Below are positions 1-5,209 of a DNA stretch of 6,015 nucleotides, one piece after another. Under the pieces are notes generated by a model. The model searched no databases. It was not told where the DNA came from and was given only the letters and a program-made list of their open reading frames with translations. Position numbers and translations under genes: made by a program. Location of the stretch: assembly GCA_020832725.1 (NCBI GenBank), contig JAFIEC010000079.1:1-6015 (forward strand), given 5' to 3'. The DNA is from Paracoccaceae bacterium (lineage in GTDB: Bacteria; Pseudomonadota; Alphaproteobacteria; Rhodobacterales; Rhodobacteraceae). The number at the start of each line of letters is the position of its first letter. Position 1 is the stretch's first letter.

Positions 1-990
1 GCCGAAGCCGCCCGAGGTGATGCTGCCGACCGGGGTCGCGGCATCGGATGTCGCGAAAAGAGGCGTTCCGGCGCGCATCGGTGCGCGACCCTCGGGGCGC
101 AGGCCAACCCGGAGCCGGTTCGGATCTTCGGACAAGGCGCGCAGAACGCGCCCCGCCCCGGGAAAGCCGCCCGCCCGTGCCCCGCCCTCGCGGCGCACCC
201 GGGGAATCGCCCATCCCAGCGCCGCCTCGGCGGGGGTTGTCGTCGTGTCGATATCGGCTCCGTACAGGCACAGCCCGGCCTCCAGGCGCAGGGAGTCGCG
301 GGCGCCCAGCCCGGCAGGCGCAACCCCGGGCAGGTTCAGGAGCGCCTGGGCAACCGCTTCGGCCGCCCGCCCGGGCAGCGAGATCTCGAAGCCGTCCTCG
401 CCGGTATAGCCCGAGCGTGACACGATGGCGTCTGCACCCGCAACTGCGCCTTCGCCGACGTCCATGAACCGCAGGGCTGCGACCCATGGCGCAAGCGTGG
501 CGAGGGCTGCCTCTGCCCCGGGGCCCTGCAGTGCCAGCAGGGCGCGATCCTCCAGCGGCGCGACGTCGGCCAGCCCGGCAAGGCCTGCGCGCAGATGCGC
601 GATGTCGGCCTCGGCGCGGGCTGCATTGACCACCAGAAACAGCCGTCCGGGCAGGCGCGCGATCATCAGGTCATCGAGGATGCCGCCCGCCTCGTCGGTC
701 AGCAGACCATAGCGCTGCCGGCCCTCGGCAAGGCCCACGACATCGGCAGGAACCAGCCGCTCGAGCGCGAGCGCCGCGGCCTCCGGCGTGTGGGCCCGAA
801 TCTCCAGCTGCCCCATGTGGCTGACATCGAACAGCGCGGCATGGGCGCGGCAATGCAGATGCTCCTGCAGCACGCCCGGGCCATAGTTCAGCGGCATCTC
901 CCAGCCGGCAAAGGGCACCATCCTTGCGCCTGCCGCGCGGTGCAGCGCATCGAGCGGCGTGCGCTTCGGTTCGGTCGACTCGTCCGCCAT
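1..990 (-). CDS. gcvT: Aminomethyltransferase, glycine cleavage T protein (C-terminus beyond left edge)
   Basis: T protein of the cytoplasmic glycine cleavage system. It takes the aminomethyl group from the lipoyl arm of H protein and, with tetrahydrofolate, yields 5,10-methylene-THF and ammonia. The frame is open for 330 codons from ATG at 990-988 to the edge. The family is usually about 360-375 residues, so some 30-45 residues should lie outside. Visible family motifs are the N-terminal VPFAGWEMPLNY (25-36), FDVSHMGQ (54-61), an acidic pair in GGILDDLMI (102-110) where the catalytic Asp of the family lies, SGYTGEDGFE (193-202), GARDSLRLEAGLCLYG (229-244) and TPAEAALGW (252-260). The start is fixed by the Shine-Dalgarno sequence GGGGTGATCC directly upstream (1000-991). 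A tandem glycine riboswitch in the 5' leader independently supports the gcvT assignment. gcvH and gcvP would be expected further left, but this cannot be seen. Confidence 0.97.
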   Translation of the reverse strand, partial: MADESTEPKRTPLDALHRAAGARMVPFAGWEMPLNYGPGVLQEHLHCRAHAALFDVSHMGQLEIRAHTPEAAALALERLVPADVVGLAEGRQRYGLLTDEAGGILDDLMIARLPGRLFLVVNAARAEADIAHLRAGLAGLADVAPLEDRALLALQGPGAEAALATLAPWVAALRFMDVGEGAVAGADAIVSRSGYTGEDGFEISLPGRAAEAVAQALLNLPGVAPAGLGARDSLRLEAGLCLYGADIDTTTTPAEAALGWAIPRVRREGGARAGGFPGAGRVLRALSEDPNRLRVGLRPEGRAPMRAGTPLFATSDAATPVGSITSGGFG

Positions 991-1000
991 GGATCACCCC
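991..1000 (-). promoter_or_regulatory. gcvT ribosome binding site
   Basis: On the minus strand the ten bases before the gcvT ATG read GGGGTGATCC. GGTGATCC matches the complement of the usual 16S rRNA 3' tail (GGAGGTGATCC) over eight bases, making an extended Shine-Dalgarno sequence. It supports the ATG at 990-988. I found no obvious complementary stretch in the aptamers that would mask it directly. Confidence 0.6.
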
Positions 1001-1032
1001 GGTCTTGCCGGTCTGCGCAAATGCAGCCCGGT

Positions 1033-1069
1033 GGCATCCTTCTGCCCGGGCCCTGCCCGGAAAGATGCC
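1033..1069 (-). promoter_or_regulatory. Strong hairpin between glycine riboswitch and gcvT (possible expression platform)
   Basis: Read on the minus strand, GGCATCTTT (1069-1061) pairs with AAGGATGCC (1041-1033), nine pairs with one G-U. Inside it CCGGGC (1060-1055) pairs perfectly with GCCCGG (1051-1046) around a three-base loop, leaving GCAG unpaired on one side. The helix starts two bases after the closing stem P1 of the second aptamer (3' strand 1076-1072) and ends 42 bases before the gcvT ATG. No U-run follows (the next bases are ACCGGGCTGC), so it is not a textbook intrinsic terminator. Its position suggests an expression platform, a Rho-related pause or an mRNA-stability element; this role is inferred. 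Confidence 0.5.
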
Positions 1070-1070
1070 C

Positions 1071-1220
1071 CCTCTGTCCTTTCGCCTGAGATCGTTATCC
1101 CTTCGGCGGGCGCGCATGGCGCGCCTCTCTCCAGAGTGTCGTCGCAGAGCCGGTCCTGGGGCCTGAGAGTTTCCGGGGCGGTTGCTCCTTCGGCACCGGC
1201 GACGCCGGTTCTCCCGATCC
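1071..1220 (-). promoter_or_regulatory. Tandem glycine riboswitch (two aptamers) in the gcvT leader
   Basis: This cis-acting RNA binds glycine and controls gcvT. Both aptamers show the conserved core on the minus strand. Aptamer I has GGGAGA (1215-1210), GCCGAAGG (1194-1187), CTCAGGC (1167-1161) and GGA (1156-1154), with a short P1 of CGG with CCG plus a U-G pair. Aptamer II has GAGAG after CTCTG, then GCCGAAGG (1107-1100), CTCAGGC (1090-1084) and GGACAGAG. Its P1 is CTCTG (1136-1132) with CAGAG (1076-1072). A linker of roughly 13 bases including GACGACA joins them, as in known tandem glycine riboswitches. In known cases elevated glycine switches on gcv genes; the direction here is presumed. 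Aptamer I begins about five bases after the predicted transcription start, so the RNA fits the promoter at 1259-1230. Confidence 0.93.
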
Positions 1221-1229
1221 TGCGCCCTC

Positions 1230-1259
1230 AGCATAATCCGCTCGGGCGGGCTCTCGCAA
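1230..1259 (-). promoter_or_regulatory. Probable gcvT promoter
   Basis: On the minus strand TTGCGA (1259-1254) serves as -35 and TATGCT (1235-1230) as -10, with an 18-bp spacer. Transcription would start near 1223, just before aptamer I of the glycine riboswitch, so the placement is mutually consistent. It lies between the serB stop (1288) and the riboswitch, giving gcvT its own transcript of about 230 untranslated bases even if some serB read-through occurs. I saw no convincing terminator for serB in 1260-1287. Confidence 0.55.
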
Positions 1260-1287
1260 GGGCCCTGTCCTGTGCCGGTGACGGGTC

Positions 1288-2166
1288 TCAGCCGCTCACG
1301 AACTCGGAGGCGGCATAGCCCTGCAGGTACAACAGCGCGGTCAGATCGCCGTGATCGACCCGCAGGGCGCATTGCTCGGCCACCACGGGCTTGGCGTGCA
1401 GCGCCACACCCATCCCCGCCCGCGAGAGCATCGCCAGATCGTTGGCGCCGTCGCCGACGGCCAGCACATCGGCGGGTCCGAGGCCGCGCGCGGCGGCAAC
1501 CTCGTCCAGCGCGGCGCGCTTGGCCTCGCGTCCCAGAATCGGCCGGGCCACACGACCTGCAAGCCGCCCGCCCTCGACGATCAGGGTATTGGCGCGATGC
1601 TCGTGAAACCCCAGCCGCTGTGCGACCACGGCCGTGAAGGCGGTGAAGCCGCCCGAGACCAGCAGGCAAAAGGCCCCGTTGGAGCGCATGGTCGCGACAA
1701 GCGCCCGGCCCCCCGGGGTGAACGTGATCCGCTCCTCCAGAACGCGGGCGATCACCGCCTCCGGCAGGCCTTGCAGAAGGGCGACCCGCGCGATCAGCGC
1801 CTCCTCGAAGTCAAGCTCGCCATTCATCGCGCGGGCGGTAACCTCGGCCACCCGGGGACCGACGCCCGCCATGTCGGCCAGCTCGTCGATGCATTCCTGC
1901 TCGATCATGGTGCTGTCCATGTCGGCCAGCAGAACCTTGCGCCGCCGCTGTCCATCGGGCTGCACGCACAGGTCGAACCCACGGGCACGCAAGTCGGTCT
2001 GCACCTCCGGCAGGCTTTGCGGCAGAGCGGGCAGGGGGAATTCGGCGGCAAGGCCCGGCGCGAGCCAGCGCAACGCGCCGCCCCCTGTCGCGGTACGTGC
2101 GGCTGCGGCTACCAGCGCGTCGAGATCGGATCGCGCGGGGTTTGCAAGAAGCGTTGCGATGAACAT
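1288..2166 (-). CDS. serB: Phosphoserine phosphatase SerB
   Basis: A 292-residue HAD-superfamily enzyme catalysing the last step of L-serine synthesis, O-phospho-L-serine to L-serine plus phosphate, in the cytoplasm with Mg2+. HAD motifs are complete: motif I DMDST (82-86, nucleophile D82 and acid/base D84), motif II with S171 in LVSGG, motif III with K216 in GREAKRAAL, and motif IV GDGANDLAM (238-246, metal ligand D239 and D243). MIEQECIDELA (87-97), just after motif I, is typical of SerB cap-domain substrate recognition. Residues 1-75 form the variable N-terminal extension found in longer SerB proteins (E. coli SerB is about 322 residues). The ATG at 2166-2164 follows a modest AGGG Shine-Dalgarno sequence six bases upstream. 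It is divergent from serC-serA, so all three phosphorylated-pathway enzymes are encoded within 3.9 kb. Confidence 0.96.
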   Translation of the reverse strand: MFIATLLANPARSDLDALVAAAARTATGGGALRWLAPGLAAEFPLPALPQSLPEVQTDLRARGFDLCVQPDGQRRRKVLLADMDSTMIEQECIDELADMAGVGPRVAEVTARAMNGELDFEEALIARVALLQGLPEAVIARVLEERITFTPGGRALVATMRSNGAFCLLVSGGFTAFTAVVAQRLGFHEHRANTLIVEGGRLAGRVARPILGREAKRAALDEVAAARGLGPADVLAVGDGANDLAMLSRAGMGVALHAKPVVAEQCALRVDHGDLTALLYLQGYAASEFVSG

Positions 2167-2197
2167 GGAAACCCTAGCTGCGGCAAAGCGACCGGGC

Positions 2198-2225
2198 GCG
2201 CTTAGCGCAGAATTCGCGCTTGCGC
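2198..2225. repeat. Two short GCGC inverted repeats in the serB/serC divergent gap
   Basis: GCGC-TTA-GCGC (2198-2208) and GCGC-TT-GCGC (2216-2225) are similar small palindromes whose starts are 18 bp apart. The second overlaps the candidate serC -35 box (2220-2225). They could be half-sites of an operator acting on both divergent genes, but GCGC palindromes are common in DNA this GC-rich, so this is only a candidate. No clear serB promoter boxes were found on the minus strand of this gap. Confidence 0.2.
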
Positions 2226-2248
2226 CAGCGGGCGGCAGCGACTATCCG
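2220..2248 (+). promoter_or_regulatory. Candidate serC-serA promoter
   Basis: TTGCGC (2220-2225) and TATCCG (2243-2248) are separated by 17 bp and match the -35/-10 pattern for the housekeeping sigma factor moderately well, with the same TTGCG- type -35 as the gcvT promoter candidate. Start of transcription would be near 2255, leaving a leader of about 44 bases before the serC ATG. The call is by eye. Confidence 0.4.
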
Positions 2249-2255
2249 GGCTGCG

Positions 2256-2298
2256 GGCTACCCTTCCCCAACGAAGGGCGAATATCTGGAAGGATACC
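2256..2298 (+). promoter_or_regulatory. serC 5' leader with competing helices (serC-leader-like RNA)
   Basis: CCCTTC (2261-2266) pairs perfectly with GAAGGG (2273-2278) around CCCAAC. Downstream, TATC (2283-2286) can pair with GATA (2293-2296), placing most of the ribosome binding site GGAAGG (2288-2293) in its loop. As an alternative, CCTTCC (2262-2267) is an exact complement of GGAAGG. The two structures share the same CCTTC strand and exclude each other. One leaves the ribosome binding site accessible and the other hides it. A conserved 'serC motif' RNA is known upstream of serC in alphaproteobacteria, and the position and small size here fit it; I compared from memory only. The ligand, if any, is unknown. 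Confidence 0.5.
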
Positions 2299-3456
2299 AT
2301 GACCGATCCGACGATCCCGGCCGCGCGGCCGGCAAATCCGCGTTTTTCTTCGGGCCCTTGCGCCAAGATCCCCACCTTCTCGCTGGACCGCCTGTCGGGT
2401 GCCCCCCTGGGCCGCAGCCATCGCGCCGCCATCGGCAAGGACAAGCTGCGCGCCGCGATCGAGGGGACGCGCGAGATTCTCGGTATTCCCGACGACTATC
2501 GCATCGGCATCGTTCCCGCCTCGGATACCGGCGCCTATGAGATGGCGATGTGGACCATGCTGGGCGCACGCCCGGTGGAAATGGTCGCCTGGGAAAGCTT
2601 TGGCGCGGGCTGGGTGACCGATGCGGTCAAGCAGCTCAAGCTGGATGCCCGGGTGCACGAAGCCCCCTATGGCGAAATCGTGGACATGGGCGCGCTCGAT
2701 TACGACCGCGATGTCTGCTTCACCTGGAACGGTACCACCAGCGGCGTGCGGATGCCGAACGGCGACGCGATCCCCGCCGACCGGGGCGGGCTGACCCTGT
2801 GCGACGCCACCTCGGCGGCCTTTGCAATGGAGCTGCCCTGGGACAAGCTCGATGTGACGACCTTCTCCTGGCAGAAGGTGCTGGGCGGAGAGGCGGCGCA
2901 TGGCATGCTGATCCTGTCGCCCCGTGCAGTGGAACGGCTGGAAAGCCATACCCCGCCCTGGCCCCTTCCCAAGATCTTTCGCCTGACCAAGGGCGGCAAG
3001 CTGATCGAGGGTATCTTCAAGGGCGAGACGATCAACACCCCTTCGATGCTCTGCGTCGAGGATTACCTGCTCGCGCTTGACTGGGCGCGGGCCGAAGGCG
3101 GGCTGGCCGGGCTGATCGCCCGGACCGAGGCCAATTTCGCGGCGGTTGAGCGCATGGTCGCCGCACATGACTGGATCGGCTTTCTGGCGGACAAGCCGGA
3201 GACACGCTCCACCACCTCGGTCTGCCTGAAGTTCACCGACCCCGCGATCACGGACGGCGCGGCCTTTGCCAAGGCTGTCGCCAAACGGCTCGAGGCCGAG
3301 GGCGTGGCGCTGGATATCGGGGCCTACCGCGATGCGCCGCCGGGTCTGCGCATCTGGTGTGGCGCCACGGTGGAAACGGCTGATGTCGAGGCGCTGCTGC
3401 CCTGGCTTGAATGGGCCTATCGCACCGAGCGCGCGGCCCTGCACCTCGCGGCCTGA
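2299..3456 (+). CDS. serC: Phosphoserine aminotransferase SerC
   Basis: A 385-residue PLP enzyme that transaminates 3-phosphohydroxypyruvate with glutamate to O-phosphoserine and 2-oxoglutarate, step two of serine synthesis; the related vitamin B6 step on 4-phosphohydroxy-threonine is also usual for SerC. Family signs are RFSSGPCAKIP (15-25) near the N-terminus, the phosphate/PLP-site region VPASDTGAYE (72-81), FTWNGTTSGVR (141-151), LCDATSA (167-173) and SWQKVLGGEAAHG (190-202), in which K193 should be the Schiff-base lysine. WNGTTSGVRMPNG and the length resemble the alphaproteobacterial/archaeal-like SerC subgroup rather than the roughly 360-residue E. coli form. ATG 2299 has GGAAGG five bases upstream and a likely regulated leader. 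serA follows 81 bp later on the same strand, so co-transcription is likely. Confidence 0.96.
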   Translation: MTDPTIPAARPANPRFSSGPCAKIPTFSLDRLSGAPLGRSHRAAIGKDKLRAAIEGTREILGIPDDYRIGIVPASDTGAYEMAMWTMLGARPVEMVAWESFGAGWVTDAVKQLKLDARVHEAPYGEIVDMGALDYDRDVCFTWNGTTSGVRMPNGDAIPADRGGLTLCDATSAAFAMELPWDKLDVTTFSWQKVLGGEAAHGMLILSPRAVERLESHTPPWPLPKIFRLTKGGKLIEGIFKGETINTPSMLCVEDYLLALDWARAEGGLAGLIARTEANFAAVERMVAAHDWIGFLADKPETRSTTSVCLKFTDPAITDGAAFAKAVAKRLEAEGVALDIGAYRDAPPGLRIWCGATVETADVEALLPWLEWAYRTERAALHLAA

Positions 3457-3472
3457 TCCGGCCCTCTTTTCG

Positions 3473-3517
3473 GGGGCAGATGCCCCGTCCCTTTCCTTTT
3501 GCCGGGCCATGCCCGGC
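3473..3517 (+). other. Two hairpins in the serC-serA gap
   Basis: The first is GGGGC (3473-3477) with GCCCC (3482-3486) around AGAT, followed by a pyrimidine-rich run with two T clusters (3488-3500). The second is GCCGGGC (3501-3507) with GCCCGGC (3511-3517) around CAT, ending nine bases before the serA ribosome binding site. The first could be a weak, leaky terminator, since TTT and TTTT clusters follow it. The second has no T-run. Together they might reduce or stabilise the distal serA message relative to serC. No promoter for serA was recognised in the gap. Confidence 0.4.
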
Positions 3518-3537
3518 CCCCTTCACAGGAGCCCGCA

Positions 3538-5133
3538 ATGGCACCCCGCGTTCTCGTATCCGACAAGCTTTCCCCCACGGCCGTCCAGATCTTTCGCGAC
3601 CGTGGCATCGAAGTCGATTTCGAACCCGATCTGGGCAAGGACAAGGAAGCGCTCCTGGCGCGTATCGGTGATTATGATGGCCTCGCCATCCGCTCGGCCA
3701 CGAAGGTCACCGCCAAGCTTCTGGAGGCCACCGACCGCCTGCGCGTGGTGGGCCGCGCCGGCATCGGGGTCGATAATGTCGATCTGGTGGCCGCCTCCCG
3801 CAAGGGTGTCATCGTGATGAACACGCCTTTCGGCAATTCCATCACCACGGCCGAGCATGCCATCGCCCTGATGTTCGCGGTTGCCCGCCAGATCCCCGAG
3901 GCGAGCGCCTCCACCCATGCCGGCAAATGGGAGAAGAACCGTTTCATGGGCACCGAGATCACCGGCAAGACCCTCGGTGTCATCGGCTGCGGCAACATCG
4001 GGTCGATCGTGTGCAACCGGGCCATCGGCCTGAAGATGCGCGTGCTGGGCTATGATCCGTTCCTGTCCGAGGATCGCGCCCGCGAGATGGGCGTGCAGAA
4101 GGTCGAGCTCGACGAGTTGCTGGCACGGGCCGATTTCATCACGCTGCATGTGCCGCTGACCGACAAGACCCGCAATATCCTTTCGGCGGAGGCCCTTTCC
4201 AGGACCAGGAAGGGCGTGCGCATCATCAACTGCGCCCGGGGCGGTCTTGTCGACGAGGCGGCGCTGGCCGCGGCGCTGAAGGCGGGCCATGTGGCGGGCG
4301 CGGCCCTCGATGTGTTCGAGGTGGAGCCCGCGACCGACAGCCCGCTGTTCAACCTGCCCAATGTTGTCTGCACCCCGCATCTGGGGGCGGCGACCGTTGA
4401 GGCCCAGGAGAACGTGGCGCTTCAGGTGGCCGAGCAGATGGCGGATTACCTGCTTCAGGGGGCAGTCTCCAACGCCATCAACATGCCCTCCATAACCGCC
4501 GAGGAGGCACCGCTTCTGACGCCATGGGTAAAGCTCGCCCAGCATCTGGGGGCGTTCATCGGCCAGATGACCGACGAGCCGATCACCGCCATCAACATTC
4601 TCTATGATGGCAGCGTCTCCGAGATGAACGTGAACGCGTTGAACGCGGCGGCCATCGCGGGCGTGATGAAGGTCGCCAACCCCGAGATGAACATGGTCTC
4701 GGCCCCGGTCATGGCGCGGGAAAGGGGGATCGAGGTCTCCACCACCACCCAGCCGCAGACGGGCGTGTTCGAATCCTACGTCAAGCTGACGGTCAAGACC
4801 GCCAGCCGCGAGCGCTCCATCGCCGGGACGGTCTATTCCGACGGTCGGCCGCGCTTCATCCAGATCAAGGGAATCACCATCGACGCCGAGATCGGAGAGA
4901 ACATGCTCTACACCACCAACCGCGACGTGCCGGGCATCATCGGCACGCTGGGGGTGACGCTGGGCAAGGCGGGCATGAATATCGCCAATTTCACGCTGGG
5001 GCGGAATACGCCGGGGGGCGATGCCATCGCCATCCTCTACCTCGACGAACAGGCGACCCCCGAGGCGCTGGAGCACCTGCGTGCAACCGGCCTGTTCCAG
5101 CAGGTGCGCCCGCTGCGTTTCGACGTGGCCTGA
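3538..5133 (+). CDS. serA: D-3-phosphoglycerate dehydrogenase SerA (long, ACT-domain form)
   Basis: A 531-residue NAD-dependent enzyme that commits 3-phosphoglycerate to serine synthesis by oxidising it to 3-phosphohydroxypyruvate. Residues 1-100 and about 285-315 are the substrate domain. The Rossmann domain spans roughly 100-284 with GCGNIGS (150-156). The catalytic triad is R234 in NCARGG, E263 in DVFEVEP and H281 in TPHLGAA. An allosteric substrate-binding domain (about 318-450) and a C-terminal ACT domain (about 455-531, NRDVPGIIGTLG...NIANF) make it the long type known from Mycobacterium. D463 and N481 align with serine-contacting positions of that enzyme, so feedback inhibition by serine is expected. 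The start at 3538 is chosen because AGGAG (3527-3531) lies six bases before it and MAPRVLVSDKL is the normal family start. An in-frame ATG at 3499 would add an unrelated tail and overlap the hairpin. Confidence 0.97.
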   Translation: MAPRVLVSDKLSPTAVQIFRDRGIEVDFEPDLGKDKEALLARIGDYDGLAIRSATKVTAKLLEATDRLRVVGRAGIGVDNVDLVAASRKGVIVMNTPFGNSITTAEHAIALMFAVARQIPEASASTHAGKWEKNRFMGTEITGKTLGVIGCGNIGSIVCNRAIGLKMRVLGYDPFLSEDRAREMGVQKVELDELLARADFITLHVPLTDKTRNILSAEALSRTRKGVRIINCARGGLVDEAALAAALKAGHVAGAALDVFEVEPATDSPLFNLPNVVCTPHLGAATVEAQENVALQVAEQMADYLLQGAVSNAINMPSITAEEAPLLTPWVKLAQHLGAFIGQMTDEPITAINILYDGSVSEMNVNALNAAAIAGVMKVANPEMNMVSAPVMARERGIEVSTTTQPQTGVFESYVKLTVKTASRERSIAGTVYSDGRPRFIQIKGITIDAEIGENMLYTTNRDVPGIIGTLGVTLGKAGMNIANFTLGRNTPGGDAIAILYLDEQATPEALEHLRATGLFQQVRPLRFDVA

Positions 5134-5145
5134 GGGGTGCCATGC

Positions 5146-5172
5146 GCGCGGGCGGTTTTCAGCCGCCCGCGC
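5146..5172 (+). terminator. GC-rich hairpin after serA (possible terminator)
   Basis: GCGCGGGCGG (5146-5155) pairs perfectly with CCGCCCGCGC (5163-5172) around TTTTCAG, ten GC pairs starting 12 bases after the serA stop. No T-run follows on the plus strand; on the minus strand it is equally tailless. It probably ends or protects the serC-serA transcript, but a classic intrinsic terminator cannot be claimed. A candidate promoter for the next gene overlaps it. Confidence 0.45.
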
Positions 5173-5184
5173 CGCAGCTAAGGT
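5156..5184 (+). promoter_or_regulatory. Weak candidate promoter for the lytic transglycosylase gene
   Basis: TTTTCA (5156-5161) and TAAGGT (5179-5184) are spaced 17 bp apart, with a predicted start near 5191, about 19 bases before the ATG. The -35 box lies in the loop of the hairpin at 5146-5172, which would form in RNA only and not in the duplex promoter. Box matches are poor to moderate, so transcription from serA read-through remains possible. Confidence 0.25.
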
Positions 5185-5209
5185 GCCTGTGGAACCCACG
5201 GAGACCCGC

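Noticed and set aside
48..467. Overlapping plus-strand open frames in 17-1318
   Set aside because: All are antisense to gcvT or cross the riboswitch, with Arg/Pro/Ser-rich composition typical of GC-driven false frames.
671..1669. Open frame of 332 codons on the minus strand spanning gcvT, its leader and serB
   Set aside because: It overlaps the 5' part of gcvT, the glycine riboswitch and the end of serB in another frame, with Arg/Gly/Ala-rich sequence and no domain.
1351..2205. Open frame of 284 codons on the plus strand opposite serB
   Set aside because: serB has every HAD motif; the opposite frame is a GC-bias artefact.
2242..3510. Open frame of 422 codons on the minus strand opposite serC
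   Set aside because: Antisense shadow of serC with low-complexity, His/Arg/Gly-rich composition, no ribosome binding site and no recognisable domain.
3499..3537. Upstream ATG extending SerA by 13 residues
   Set aside because: The added MPGHARPPSQEPA is not SerA-like, is partly encoded by a hairpin, and a strong Shine-Dalgarno AGGAG sits just before the ATG at 3538.
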